A DNA stretch of 64,000 nucleotides from Nicotiana tabacum (lineage: Eukaryota > Streptophyta > Magnoliopsida > Solanales > Solanaceae): assembly GCF_000715075.1 (NCBI RefSeq), contig NC_134087.1, positions 105,749,161-105,813,160 of the forward strand, in the 5' to 3' direction. Every line of letters begins with the position of its first letter. The stretch's first letter is position 1. The notes under the pieces were generated by a model. The model made no database searches and was not told where the DNA came from. It saw only the letters and a program-made list of their open reading frames with translations. Below are positions 11,249-25,587 of the stretch, one piece after another. The position numbers and the translations under genes were made by a program.

Positions 11249-13577
11249 TGTCACGACCTGGACTTCCCACCCCTGGGATTCGTGATGGCATATACTCGTG
11301 AAAGCTAGGCAAACCGAGTGTTATAGATTTTATTACACTTTTTCCTTAACCTTTTAACAATTTCAAATTAACATGCGATCAACAGTGGAATAATAATAAT
11401 AATAAAAGAAATGCAGAAGACGAAATCTGATAATTTAACAATATGCTAGTGCGAAAATCCAAAATACAACTCTACCCAGAACTGGTGTCACAATGTCACG
11501 GACCATCTACGAATGCTACAAACGGTTGTCAGAATAGAAAGATACAAGTCTATCTCTGAAGTAAATAAAAACAGAATAGAAAAGATAGAAGGGGACGCCA
11601 AGGCCTGCGGACATCTGCAAGACTACCTCGGGTCTTCGCTGGACTGAAGGAAGCAACCTCGCTACGGTCCAAAAGCTCTGGTATCGAGATCTGCACACAG
11701 TGCAGAGTGTAGTATTAGCACAACCAACCCCATGCGCTGGTAAGTGTCGAGCCTAACCTCGACGAAGTAGTGATGAGGCTAGGACAATACTACCAATCAA
11801 ACCTGTGTAGTTAAAGCATATACAGAAAATAATAATAACGGGAACTAGCAGTTAAAGATGGGAAGGGGAAACATGCTGCTTGGAATATCAAGTACCAATA
11901 GAATCTCAGTAGAAAAACATAAAGAATATCTTAAATTTTGCATCAGTAAGAATAAAAAACAGTAACGAATCAATATCCACTTTTATTCTTTATTGTTGCA
12001 GTGCGCAACCCGATCCAAATCATATAATACTATTGCGGCGTGCAACCCAATCCAAATCATATAATACTATTGCGGCATGCAATCCGATCCAAATCATATA
12101 ACTCTGTTGCGGCGTGCAACCCGACCCCACCTGTCCTCCCTTATTACTCCGTGTTGCGGCGTACAACCCGGTCCCATATAATATTATTGCGGTGCGCAAC
12201 CCGATCCCAATATACAAATCAACACCAATCACAAAAGAATCCCGGCAAGGGAAACAATATCACAAGCAATGACATTCCGGCAAGGGAAACAATATCCTAA
12301 TAATAACATCCCGACAAGGGAATCAACTACAACCAATCCAGTTTCCACAGTTAATTCACAAAATAGACCTCAACCTGAGCCAATACTTTACAATTTCCAA
12401 TTACTAATAATTTCCTCATAAATCTTGTACCACAATTGCTAACCACGGAGTTAAGCATTATCAATACATAATAAAATCACAACAAGTCCGAATATAAGAC
12501 TCAGGGGCATGCTTGACACCAACGTATAGGTACTCGTCACTTCACCTATATGTTGTACTCGACACTAACACATAGCAATTAAGACACAACACTTATTCCC
12601 TCAAGCTAAGGTTAGGCCAAATACTTACCTCAACTTCCACGGCCAAACTCAAGCCTCAAGTACCGCTTTCCCTTTAGATTTTGCCTCCAATTTACTTGTA
12701 TCTAACCCAAATCAATTTAACAACATCAATAAATGCTAAAGAATTCAACCCCAATGCTAAATTATAGGTTTTCTATCATTTTCTCCAAAAAGTCAAAAAT
12801 TGACCCCGGGCCCGCTTGGTCAAAGCTCGAGGTTCGGACCAAAACTCGATCATCCATTCACCCACGAGCCCGAATATGCAATTAGTTTTGAAATCCGACC
12901 CCAAAACAAGGTCTAAATTTCAATTATTCAAAAAGCCTTAACTCTACCCAAATTCCCAATTTCTACCATGAAAATTCTTGATTTTTGATTAAAAAGTGAT
13001 GAAAAATGTTGGGTAATGGAAAGAGTAGAGTTTAGAATTGATTACCAACACTTTGGGGATGAATTTGTGTGAAGAAAATCGCCTCTAGGTCTTGGTAGTT
13101 CAAAAATATGATAAAAATGGGTTCTACCCGTTTTTGCTATTGTTTTAAAAGACTGGGCAGGCCTTTATCGCGTTCCCGATAGGCCTGCCGTGTTCGTGAT
13201 GGGTCAGGACCAAATGGCCTTCACGTTCGTGTTGGATGGTCCGTGTTCGCGGTCAAAGGGCCGCATTCGTGTAGAACAAATCGAGCTCCCTCCCCCAGGC
13301 CCACTAATGCTATGCGTTCGCGTAAGCCAGAACACATTCGCGAAGGGTAACCCACCAAAGCTTTGCGTTCGCGTCCTGAGCTCCGCGTTCGCGAAGAAAA
13401 AAAGACACCTAAGGAAATTTGCCTTACGCGTTCGCGAGTGGAGCCACGCGAACGCGAAGAACAAAATCATTGTGCACCTGCAACAGCTATGGCAGTAGAA
13501 ATTCTAAGTCCAAAACATCCCGAACCCCATCCAAAACTCCAAACCAAACATGCACAGTAACCTAAAAACATCATACA
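11249..13577 (-). repeat. 3' LTR, 5'-truncated (group I)
   Basis: Aligns base for base with the LTR at 18709-20820 plus 25705-25937, then stops where the other copy continues to 26520. The join at about 13577 runs directly into the chromodomain coding region. It contains six GTTGC-GCAAC minisatellite copies (11994-12212), CCGGCAAGGGA units (12239-12321), the donor-like TTGAGGTAAGT on the minus strand (12622-12632) and CGCGTTCGCG palindromes (about 13158-13456). Confidence 0.85.
11994..12212 (-). repeat. GTTGC-GCAAC minisatellite, 6 copies
   Basis: Plus-strand units such as 'ttgcggcgtgcaacccgatc' recur about every 33-45 bp, six times, spaced by 'aaatcatataatact'. Each unit is a 5-bp inverted repeat (GTTGC/GCAAC) with a 5-base centre. 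Same array in the sister LTR at 19466-19678. Confidence 0.85.
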
Positions 13578-16500
13578 GGCTGACCTCTCTACTGAGCATG
13601 AACTGAAGGGAACTTCTTCGATCTCAACTGACGAACCTACCGGTCTGGAATAGCTACCGGATCCTCCTCATAGGTTAAGTCCTTGTCCAAATGGACAATG
13701 CTGAAGTCTAACACGTGGGATGGATCGCTGTGATACTTCCGAACCATGGACATATGAACACTGGGTGCACATCTGATAAACTCGGCGGCAACGCAAGTCT
13801 GTAAGCCACCTCTCCCACTCGATCCAGAATCTCAAAAGGACCAACGAATCTAGGGCTTAGCTTGCCCTTCTTCCCAAATCTCATCACGCCCTTCATGGGC
13901 GGCACCCGGAGCAATACCCGCTCTCCGACTATGAATGCCATATCACGAACCTTGCGGTCGGCATAACTCTTCTACCTGGACTGAGTTGTACGAAGCCTAT
14001 CCTGAATGATCTTAACCTTATCCAAGGCATCCTGAACTAAATCTGTACCCAACAATCGAGCCTCTCCCAGCTCAAACCACCCAACCGGCAACCGACACCG
14101 CCTACCATATAACGACTTATTGGGAGCCATCTGAATGCTCGACTGGTAGTTGTTGTGGGCAAACTCTGATAATGGCAAGAACTGATCCCAAGAACATCCA
14201 AAGTCAATAGCACATGCTCGGAGCATATCCTCCAAAATCTGAATAGTACGCTCGGACTCTCCGTCCGTCTAAGGATGAAATGTTATGCTCAACTCGACCC
14301 GCGTACCGAACTCACGCTGTACTACTCCCCATAAGTGTGAGGTAAACTGCATACCCCGGTCAGAAATGATAGACACGAGAACACCATAAAGACGAACAAT
14401 CTCCCCGATATAAATCTGTGCCAACCACTCAAAAGAATAGGAAACTGCCACAGGAATGAAATGCGCTGACTTGGTCAGCCTATCAATAATAACCCATACT
14501 GCATCGAATTTCCTCTAAGTCGGTGGGAGTTCAATAATGAAATCCATAGTGATCCGCTCCCACTTCCACTCAGGAATCTCAATCTTCTGAAACAAACCAC
14601 CAGGTCTCTGATGCTCGTAGTTTACCTACTGACAATTCAAACACCGAGCTACATAAACAACAATATCCTTCTTCATCCTCCTCCACCAATAATGCTGCCG
14701 AAAATTCTGATACATCTTAGTGGCGCCCGGATGAATAGAGTACCGGGAACTATGGGCTTCCTCTAGAATCAACTCACGAAGCCCATCCACATTAGGCACA
14801 CAAATATGACCCTGCATCCTCAAATCTCCCTCATCTCCAACTGTAACATGCTTGGCTCCTCTATGCTGCACTGTGTCTCTAAGGACAAACAAATAAGGGT
14901 CATCATACTACCGATCTCGGATACGCTCCAATAATGAAGAACGAGTGACTGTGCAAGCTAGCACACGGCTAGGCTTAGAAACATCCAACCTCACGAATTG
15001 ATTGGCCAAATCCTGAACATCCAAAGTAAGCGGTCTCTCACCGACTGGAATATACGCAAGCTCGTCCATACTGGCTGACTTCACTCAATGCATCAGCCAC
15101 TACATTGGCCTTTCCCGGATGATACAAGATGGTGATATCGTAGTCCTTCAATAGCTCCAACCACCTTCTCTGTCTCAAGTTTATCTCCTTCTACTTGAAC
15201 AAGTATTGTAAACTCTTGTGATCCATGAACACCTCACGCGACACGCCATATAAATAATGCCTCCAAATCTTTAGCGCGTGAACAATGGGTGTTAGCTCCA
15301 AATCGTGAAATGGATAATTCTTCTCATGAATCTTCAACTGTCGTGAAGCATATGTAATAACCTTGCCATTCTACATCAACACTGCATCATGTCTAATACG
15401 AGATGCGTCACAATACACTATATATGGCCCTGAACCTGTGGGCAAAACCAACACTGGCGCCGTAGTCAAATCTGTCTTGAGCTTCTGGAAGCTCGCCTCA
15501 CACCCATCCGACCACCTGAATTGGGCACTCTTCTGGGTCAACCTGGTCATCGGGGCTGCAATAGATGTAAACCCCTCCACAAACCGACGGTAATAACCCA
15601 CCAAACCCAAGAAATGCTGAATCTCTGTAGCTGATATGGGTCTAGGCCAGGCTTTGACTGCCACAATCTTCTTAGAATCCACTTGAATACCCTCTACTGA
15701 TACAACATGACCCAAGAATGCAACCAAACTCAACCAAAACTCACACATCGAAAACTTAGCATACAACTGACTATCCCTCAAAGTCTGAAGAACGACTCGA
15801 AGATGTTGCTCGTGCTCCTCCCGGCTGCAGGAATAGATCAAAATATCAATCAATGAAGACAATCACGAAGGAATCCAAATAAGGTTGAACACTCAAATCA
15901 TCAAGTCCATGAAAGCTACTGGGACATTTTTCAACCCAAATGACATCACTAAGAACTCATAATGTCCGCACTGAGTGCGAAAAGCTATCTTAGGGACATC
16001 AGACGCCCTAATCCTCAACTGATGGTAGCCAGATCTCAAATCAATCTTCGAAAACACTTTGGCACCCTAAAGCTGATCAAACAAATCATCAATCCTCGGC
16101 AATGAGTACTTATTCTTGATTGTGACCTTATTTAACTACCGATAATCTATACACATCCTCATCGATCTATCCTTCTTCTTAACAAACAACACCGGCGCAC
16201 CCCAAGTCGAGACACTAGGTCTAATGAAGCCCTTATCAAGCAAGTTTTGCAACCATTCTTTCAATTCTTTCAAATCTAGCGGGGCCATATGATACGGCAG
16301 AATAGAAATAGGTTGAGTGCCCGGAGCCAAATCAATGCAAAAGTCAATATCCTTGTCGGGCGGCATACCCAGTAGGTATGCAAGAAAGACCTATGGAAAC
16401 TCGTGAACAACAGGTACAAAATCCATAGAAGGAATCTCAGCACTAGAATCACGAACATACGCCAAATAGGCCAAACATCCCTTATCAACCATATGCCGAG

Positions 16501-18511
16501 CCTTCATATATGAGATAACCCTACTGGTAGTATGACCAGGAGTCCCTCTCCACTCCAAGCGAGGTAAACCCGGCAAGGCTAAGGTCACAGTCTTGGCATG
16601 ACAGTCCAAGATAGCGTGGTAAGGTGATAACTAGTCCATCCCAAATATGACATCAATATCAACCATATCCAAAAGTAACAAATCTACTCGGGTCTCAAAA
16701 CCCCTAATCACAACAATACATTAACGATAAATACGTTCCACCATAATAGAATCACCCACCGGTGTAGACACATATACATGAGCACTCAAAGAATCACTAG
16801 GCATAACAAGATATGGGGAAAAATAAGATAACATATAGGAGTATGTAGACCCTGGATCAAATAGAACTGAAGCATCTCTACTATAGACCAGAACAGTACC
16901 TGTGATAACTACATCAGAGGCCTCAGCCTCGGGCCTGGCTGGAAGACCATAACATCGGGGCTGGGCCCCACCATCCTGAATCACCTTGGGACGGCCTCTT
17001 ACTAGCTGGCCTCCACCTCTAGCGGCCTGACCTCCACCTCTAATACCTCTACCTCCACCTCTAGCACCTATACCCCCACCCCTAGCTTGTTGAGCGGGTG
17101 GTGGAACACCCGGTGCCTGAACCATGGCATGGGAACCCTGCTGCTGCGACTAAACACCCACTAGTCTTGAACAAGCCCTCCGGATATGACCATACTCACC
17201 GCACTCAAAGCATCCACCTGAGTGTTGTGACTGAGGAAATTGAGACTGACCCTGGTGGGCTGGCTGACCATGAGAATAATTCTAAAGAGGAGGTGCTCTG
17301 ATAGGAGCTGATGGTGCATGGTAGGACTACTGATCAGAATACTGCACATAAAAACCACGGCCACCTGGAGCTCCATGAGAAGTTTGAAGTGCTGAATGAA
17401 ACGACCTGGGAGGATGGACCCTACCAAAAGAATCCCTACCTCCAGATGAGGCACCGTTGAACTTGCTTGAATGACGGGGTCTCTTGTCAGACCCCTGACC
17501 ACTCCCCTACGATAGAACCATCTCAACTCTCCTGGCCACATTGGCCGCATCCTAAAAAGAAATCTCCCTCCCAATCTCCTTAGCCATCTACAATCGAATC
17601 GGCTGAGCGAGTCCCTCAATGAACCTCTTCACCCTCTCTCTCTCTCTCTCTCGGTGGGAGGTATAATAAGAGCATGACGGGCCAAAGCAATGAATCTGGT
17701 CTCGTACTAAGTGAAGGTCATAGAACCCTGCTGGATACGATCAAACTGCCTCTGATAGTCCTCCCTCTGAGTGATAGGAAGAAACTTCTACAGGAATAGC
17801 TGAGAGAACTAATCCCAAGTCAAGGCAGGCGACCCAGCTGGCCTAGCCAAATAATAGTCCCTCCACCAAGTTTTGGCGGAGCCTGACAGACAAAAAGCAG
17901 CAAAGTCGACCCTATTGGTCTCCACTATCTCCATGTTCCAAAGAACCTCATGACAGCTGTCTAAATAATCCTGGGGATCCTCTTGTACCACCATAAGTAG
18001 TAGTGAACAGCTGGGTGAACCTGTCCAATCTCCATAAAGCATCGACAGACATAACTGCTCCATCACCGATCTGAGCTACTACATCCGACTGAACTGCTCC
18101 AACTGGCTGAGCTGCTGGAGTCTGAAATTGGGGAGCCATCTGCTCTGGAGTGTGGGTAGTGGGAGTCTGTGCTCCTCCCCCAGCCAGAGAGATGACTGGT
18201 ACTATAGGAAGTAAGCTTGCCCGGGTGACACTCTCCATAAGGCCCACTAGACGGACCAGAGCATCCTGGAGTACTAGGGTAGAAATAAACCCCTCTGGGA
18301 CCTGAGTTGGGCCCACCGGAACTGTCTAGGCCGGAACCTCATCATCAAACTCTACCTGAGGCTCCGCCACTGGTGCTGTTGCTCTGGGTTGAGCTTTGCC
18401 CCTACCTCAGCCCCTAGCACGACCTTGACCTCGTCATCTGCCCCTCGTAGGAACTGCTGCTGGGGGCTTGGGCTGCTAGTCAGCGGATGAAGAAGCACGT
18501 GTTCTCGCCAT
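13578..18511 (-). pseudogene. gag-pol: gag-pol remnant (gag, PR, RT, RNase H, IN, chromodomain)
   Basis: The order from the ATG at 18511-18509 is that of Ty3 chromoviruses. Gag lies at about 18316-17809. The CCHC knuckle GCFECGEYGHIRRAC is at 17215-17168. The aspartic protease motif FDPGSTYSY is near 16870-16845. RT runs about 16400-15400, including [15 protein letters not shown]. RNase H lies at about 15500-14950. Integrase (HHCC finger at about 14780-14626 and the DDE core) ends near 13970, and the chromodomain spans about 13720-13578. Many stops look like C-to-T or G-to-A decay (CAG to TAG, CGA to TGA), already four within the first 70 codons. A one-base insertion disrupts the FIDD catalytic motif near 15860, and the chromodomain is cut by the LTR deletion junction. 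It is not functional; the domain order supports the Tekay/Del group. Confidence 0.9.
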
Positions 18512-18687
18512 CTGTGAAAGAACATAGTAGAAATTCAAATAGCATTGAGAAACCAAACCGCACGACAGAGATGGATAGAAGTGAAATTGTTCGTAACTCT
18601 ATAGTCTCTGGGGGATAAGCATAAACGTCTCCATATCGATCCCTTAGACTCTACCAAGCTTGTCCGTGAATTGTGAGACCTAAGCAA

Positions 18688-18705
18688 CCTAGAGCTCTGA
18701 TACCA
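18688..18705 (-). other. Primer-binding site (tRNA-iMet)
   Basis: The minus strand reads TGGTATCAGAGCTCTAGG, three bases after the LTR end. It matches the initiator-methionine primer site over its first 12 bases. Confidence 0.85.
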
Positions 18706-19465
18706 ATTTGTCACGACCCGAATTTCCCACCCTCAGGAGTCGTAATGGTGCCTACTTGTGAAAGCTAGGCAAACAGAGTGTTATAGATTTTATTACACTT
18801 TTTCCTTAACCTTTTAGCAATTTCAAATTAACATGTGATCAACAACAGAATAATAATAATAATAATAATAATAAAAGAAATGCGGAAGATGAAATTTGAT
18901 AATTTAACCAAATACTAGTGCGAAAATCCAAAATACAACTCTACCCAGAACTAGTGTCACAATATCACGGACCATCTACGAATACTACAAACAATGGTCA
19001 GAATAGAAAGATACAAGTCTGTCTCTAAAGTAAATAAAACAAGAATAGAAAAGATAGAAGGAGACGCCAAGGCCTACGGACATCTGCAAGACTACCTTGG
19101 GTCTCTGCTGGACTGAAGGCAGCAACCTCGCTACGCTCCAAAAGCTCCGGTATCGAGATTTGCACACAGTGCAGAGTGTAGTTTCAGCACAACCGACCCC
19201 AAGTGCTGGTAAGTGTCGAGCCTAACCTCGGCGAAGTAGTGACGAGGCTAGGACAAGACTACCAATCGAACCTGTGCAGTTAAAGCATATATGGCAAATA
19301 ATAATAACGGGAACTATAAGTTAAAGATGGAAAGGGGAAACATGCTGCGGGGAATATCAAGTACCAACAGAATCTCAGTAGAAAAGCATAAAGAATATCT
19401 TAAATTTTGCATCAGTAAGAATAAAGAAAACAATAACAAATCAATATCCACTTTTATTATTTATT

Positions 19466-19678
19466 GTTGCAGTGCAACCCGATCCAAATCATATAATACT
19501 ATTGCGGCGTGCAACCCGATCCAAATCATATATAATACTGTTGCGGCATGCAACCCGATCCAAATCATATAACTCTATTGCGACATGCAACCCGACGCCA
19601 CCTGTCCTCCCTTATTATTCCGTGTTGCGGCATGCAACCTGATCCCATAAAATATTGTTGCAGCACGCAACCCGATTT
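19466..19678 (-). repeat. GTTGC-GCAAC minisatellite, 6 copies
   Basis: Same array and copy number as the sister LTR at 11994-12212, with independent point changes, so the array predates insertion of the element. Confidence 0.8.
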
Positions 19679-21048
19679 TAATATACAAATCAACACCAAT
19701 CACAAAAAAATCCCGGCAAAGAAAACAATATCACAAGCAATGACATCCCGGCAAGGGAAACAATATCCTAATAATAACATCCCGGCAAGGGAATCAACTA
19801 CAACCAATCCAGTTTCCACAGTTAATTCACAAAATAGACCTCAACCTGAGCCAATACTTTACAATTGCCAATTACTAAGAATTTCCTCATAAATCTTGTA
19901 CCACAATTACTAACCATCGAGTTAAGACTCACGGGCATGCTTCACACCAACGTATAGGTACTCGTCACCTCACCTATACATCGTACTCGACACTAACACA
20001 TAGCAATTAAGACATAACACTTATTTCCTCAAGCTAAGGTCAGGCCAAACACTTACCTCAACTTCCACGGCCAAACTCAAGCCTCAAGCACCACTTTTCC
20101 TTTAGATTTTGCCTCCAATTTACTTGTATCTAACCCAAATAAATTTAACAACATCAAAAAATGTTAAAGAATTCAACCCCAATGCTAAATTATAGGTTTT
20201 CTATCATTTTCTCCAAAAAGTCAAAAATCAACCCCGGGCCCGCTTGGTCAAAACTCGAGGTTCAGACCAAAATCCGATCACCTATTTGCCCACGAGATCG
20301 AATATGCAATTAGTTTTGAAATCCGACCCCAAAACTAGGTGTAAATTCCAATTATTCAAAAAGCCCTAACACCACCCAAATTCCCAATTTCTACCATGAA
20401 AATTCTGATTTTTGATTAAAGAGTGATGAAAAACGTTGGGTAATTGAAACAGTAGAGTTTAGAATTGATTACTAATACTTTGGGGATTAATTTGTGTGAA
20501 GAAAATCGCCTCTAGGTCTTGGTAGTTCGAAAATATGATAATAATGGGTTCTGCCCATTTTTGATACTGTTTTAAAATACTAGGCAGGCCTTCATCGCGT
20601 TCCCAATAGGCCTGCCGCATTCGCGATGGGCCAGGCCCAAATGGCCTTCGCATTCGCGTTGGACGGCCCGCGTTCAAGGAGCTTTAGCTCCTCAGGCCTT
20701 CGCATTCGAGGTCAAAGGGTCGCATTCGCGTAGAACAAATCGAGCTCCCTCCCCCAGGCCCACTAACCCTATGCGTTCATATGGGCCAGAACGCGTTCAT
20801 AAAGGGTAACCCACCAAAGCTATCACGACCCAAACCGATGGGCCGCGACGGGCACCCGGTACCTTACTCAACAACGTAACGTATCTTTCTTATTACATCA
20901 TCATATACACGTGACATACCTAATAGGCCAACGTGATTATTTATAAACTCAAAACATTGGCCGACAAAGCCGTACAATTTTTCACGTACACGACATATGT
21001 CTACAAGCCTCTAAGAGTACATAAATGTCATAAAGGTCGGGACAGAGT

Positions 21049-23975
21049 TGTAAGGCCCCGTGAAAACTTTTGCTAAAAACCCGAGATCTCGTAGTGCAAA
21101 GTCAGGAATATGTGTTAGAAATTCGTAAAATTCGGGCCCTTTGGATTGATCTGTGCATTAAAAGGTTAAGGAAAATATTTTTCAGAAGGGTGCATTTCTG
21201 CGACCCATTATGCGACCGCATAACAGCAATGCGGGCCGTATATCTGCCGCAAAGTGAGACAGTATGTTGGCTAATTTTGAGGTCAACTATGCGGCCAATT
21301 ATGCAATCGCACATCAATATGCGGGCCGCATAGTCATCGCATAATCTCCTTGGAATTTTGCGAGCGGCAGTTCTGCGGTACATTATGCGACCACAAAATA
21401 GGTATGTGGACCGCACTCTTGTCGCATACCTGGGAAGTTTGTTAGTGTTTTGGGAGCCTCGCGGTCCCTTTTGCGGGCCGCATGTCAATTATGCGATCGC
21501 ATATGCGATCACAGATCTGTTCCGGGGCTCCAAATTTCCAATTTTCTGACCCGACCCATGTCAATATATTATATGCTACCCTTCATTTTAGGCCTATTTC
21601 CTGATGCATTTAGAGAGAGAGAGGGTCCTAGAGGGAGAAGGGGTTCTTCATCAACATTTCTCCTAAAATCTTGCTTAAACATTAAAGATTTGTCAAGAAA
21701 GGCACCTAGGTCTTCTTCCTAAAAGGTAAGGTTCTATAACCCAAGCTCTTAATTACTAGATATAACTAGTATAGACCATTAAAATGGTAATCCATGAGGA
21801 TGGGAGTGGATATCTTACATGCATGAGTTCTTAAAGTATTTGGTGAGGTTTTGAGCTAAGGAAGGGATGAGGGATGGTAGGATCTTTCACAAATGGTTTT
21901 AAAAGCATAATGCGTACTTAGTGTTTGAAAATATGCTCAAATGATCTATAACTATGATCACCTCTCTAATTTGTGGTTCGGTTTGTCATGTTCCTAAGAG
22001 ATTGACATTGCTAAGAGTCTCGGAGTATAGTAGGACTTAAGGAAAGCTCAATCAAGGCATGAGGCTAAACTTTCTCTCTCGGAAGTGAATTCCATATTGT
22101 TTTATAAGTTTAATGTGTGGTTTGTCTACAAAAATGATATAGCCTTGAGTCACATTTTCAAAAGAAGGTTAGTATACTAATCGGGTAAGAAGAATTCGAT
22201 CTGTTTAATGCTCCTAGTTGCTCTTATGTGTACTAAATGCCTTGATTGAATGTGCCTATTTGTTGATAATCTGTAAAGATATTTGGAAATGAATTGAATG
22301 AGAAAATGTGAAGCAAATTATGAAATAAGTCTCGACTCAACTCTTATGAACTAACTTCCAAAAGTAGAATGGCCTAAAGGCCTTGTACCTAAACTATGCC
22401 CATAAGTGGATGTCTAGATAATGCTTTGCCTTATAAATACATTCAATGTAGTGCTAGTCCTTACACATTCCAATGTTGAAATTGTTCATTTGCCATGATG
22501 GAAAAAGGGGTAATTCAAGGATAATTGAGGTGATTGCTTGCTTATAACTTCAGTGTGTATTTCAATTGTTGGTTGACATGTTTCCCTTTGGGAGGAATCC
22601 TTTGTGTTGATGATTTTATTACTATTGACTCGAAAATATATGATTTCCGGAATATTCGGTATATTGATATTGGTTGGTTATCCTTGGAGATAAAGGAGAC
22701 GAAAAATGCAGAAAACCAAATACGGCCTTCGTGCCATGAAAAGATGAATCTTGTGAAAGACCCAAAGGGCCAAAGAAATTCTGTTATCGAGATAGATTGA
22801 GCACATTAATAAAAACTATAAAATGTGAGAGGTATTGAGGTAAGCATGGTTGTGTTTATGATATATTTGTATACTTGTATTTATACTATAATTGTGTGCA
22901 ATATCAAATCAAATCAAAAATATTTTTGGGAGTATCATTACAAAACTGAGGAAGGGTGGGTCATAAGGCTCACACCTGAAACTACACATGCCGGTGTAGG
23001 GGTGGATCGTGGTTATTACCCTTAATTGGGATGAACTTGGTAATATTTTTAAATTGGTAACGCCAACCCACACAGCATATGTGGGAAGGCAGCCTAGCCG
23101 ATCGGGCCGTGATCGGACGCCATGCCGCACACATGGTGGTATTGTGCTGGGAATCAAAAACTGGAAATTGTGATTGTGGTACATGTCTCCAAAGGGACAA
23201 CCTAGCCGATCGGTTCGTGATCGGACTCCGAAGTAATAAAGACGGTGGTATAGCTCATATCGGTGCTAATGATCTCCCAACCAAAAATTATATATATTAT
23301 TATTTTCATAAACTAGAAGACTTACATGTTTCAAATTGGATGCTAGTATATTGTTGATTTTGACTTACTGTCTTGTGGTTTCTTTGCTTGTATGGTTATT
23401 CTATTCTGAAATAAGACATTTAGCCTTACATACTAGTGCTATTCGACGACGCTAACCTCCCCTTTGCCAGGGGCACTGTATTGTTTAATGATACAGGTGC
23501 TTCCATAGCAGGCGACATTGGCCAGTGATAGCGGTACTCTCTTTCTAGCAGTCTTGGTGAGCCTCACTCCATCCCAGGGTCATGTCATGTATCTTTTATT
23601 CATTTCTCATCACGTTTTGAGGTATAGCTGGAGCCTTGTTGCCAGTATTTCCCTATTCTATTGTATTTAGAGGCTCCGTAGACTGTTTGTGGGTGATGGT
23701 TAATGTTGGGAGTCAAGACTAGAAAAGTTGGTACTTGATAAGCATGCTTTTCATTAAACTTGTAAACTTGTAATATTTTGTAAACTATGAATGAAGTCAT
23801 TAACGGAAATGTAATGAAAGTTGCTAATGGAATATTGCTTAGTGTTTTGATAAGACAGGATAACATCCCCTTTTTGTTCATGAACTAGCTTCGGTAGAAT
23901 GAAATCTAACAGGCTTGCTCAGTCGGGTTTACTCGGTTGAGCGCCGGTCGTGTTCCACGGTTTTGTGGCGTTACA
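21049..23975 (+). mobile_element. Solo LTR nested in a solo LTR (TSD AGAGT)
   Basis: Starts TGTAAGGCCCCG and ends GTGGCGTTACA, with exact 5-bp duplications AGAGT at 21044-21048 and 23976-23980. Excising it restores 'gtcgggacagagtcccgcc' in the host LTR. It is 2927 bp with no coding domain. It holds a dense cluster of GCGACCGCAT / GCGGGCCGCAT type palindromes (about 21190-21512) and two copies of a CCTAGCCGATCGG...CGTGATCGGA block (23093-23118 and 23201-23226). Confidence 0.88.
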
Positions 23976-25587
23976 AGAGTCCCGCCATACCAAACAATAC
24001 ACGTCTAAATCACACCAACCAAACAAGCAACTCCGAAGCAAATGGAGCACACCAGCATCTTCCGCTGAGCTGATAGCCTACTTAGAGGGCTCTCGGCCTG
24101 TCTATCGGGACCTGCGGGCATGAAATGCAGCATCCCCAAGCAAAAGGGACGTCAGTACGAATAATGTACCAAGTATGTAAGGCACATAAATACATACATA
24201 AGAGACATGAAAGAAATATAGAGTACATGACTCAACCTATAAGTCTAAATAACTTTGTAAATCACGAAATAATTATAGTATCATGCATATGCGTATGAAT
24301 GTCATGTCGTGCATAGGTACATGTTTCATAACATCATCAGCCTCTGAGGGCATCCTATCATATCATCTTTGCCACTGCGGATAAAATCATCAACGTCTAC
24401 CAGCTGATCAGGTGGTGGTGCGTATATAATGTCATAACCTTTCCCATATCCCATATACATATATATACATATATATATACACGTATATAACGTCATCTGG
24501 TCACGGGTCAATGTACATGAATGCAATACATGAAAAATACGTTAATAAATTCTTTCAGAATATCATAAGACCATTTTGCCTTTGAGTAATATCATAAAGT
24601 AAACTCTTTCAACTTTCGTATCTTTCTGACACCCATGAACAAACGATAAAATATTATGACACATGAAAATTCAAGAACATAAATATATCTAATACTTTTA
24701 TGAATAGAGTCAGTCATGGAATTTATGCATTTACACGTTTCATTCGTATCGTATGGATCATGCTAAAAGAAAAAAATAGATAGCCTTAACATATCTGGAG
24801 TAGGAAAAACTCCGTATAATATTCTGTTGGAAACCTTTGTGGATCGAACTTAGAACCGAAAAAAATCGGATTAAACAAAATCTTGCTTTGTTTTGAAATG
24901 AAAATGCTTCTGCTTTCAACGTTCTTGGCTGATTTGTGTTTGGCCTTTTTCACAAAGAATTCCCAAGAAGCAATTTCGTTTGAAATGAAATGCCTCTACT
25001 TAACGTTCTTGGCTTTTTAATTTTAAGCCAAAGGCAGATTAGTTTGGCTTTTTTATAAAAAATTCTAATCTTATCCAAAGTCTTGTTAAGACTTAATTCA
25101 TGGTATAATAGCCATTTGGCAAGGTGACTTAAGAGTCATCTTTTGCCTATTGTGGCTTTATACCTCGTGGAAGGGTGGGTGAAGATTATTAATCTTTACC
25201 CACTTATTAGTTAACTGGGTAATGTTTCGTTACCCGGTAATTAATTAATTACCTGCATAATTTAAAAATTATCTCAAATTACTTAAAATACTACTCTCTT
25301 TTAACACACCTTATACACCTTACTATCATGTCTATAGGGTACCTTGTATGGTACTAGTTCATAAATATCGGGTATTTTAGCTCGGGCCGTATTTTATCTC
25401 AAAATGCCAAACTTCAACAAAATTTATTTTCTTCGACTTGCTTCCCCTCTCACCTTCACGAATTTACTAATCACTTGTGAAATAGCATAATCCTTATAAT
25501 CTCCAAATAGTCTTTTACTTGGACTGATGTCAATTACCTTACGACAGATTCTACGTACAATACTTCAGGGTGCAACATTATCGTAAC

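Noticed and set aside
11999..12220. Possible CRISPR-like array (regular repeats with variable spacers)
   Set aside because: This is plant DNA, the repeats are degenerate and imperfectly spaced, the spacers are near-identical AT-rich sequence, and no cas genes are present. It is an LTR minisatellite.
13363..13560. Arginine-rich ORFs over the CGCGTTCGCG region
   Set aside because: They lie within the LTR, and the composition is explained by the palindromic repeats.
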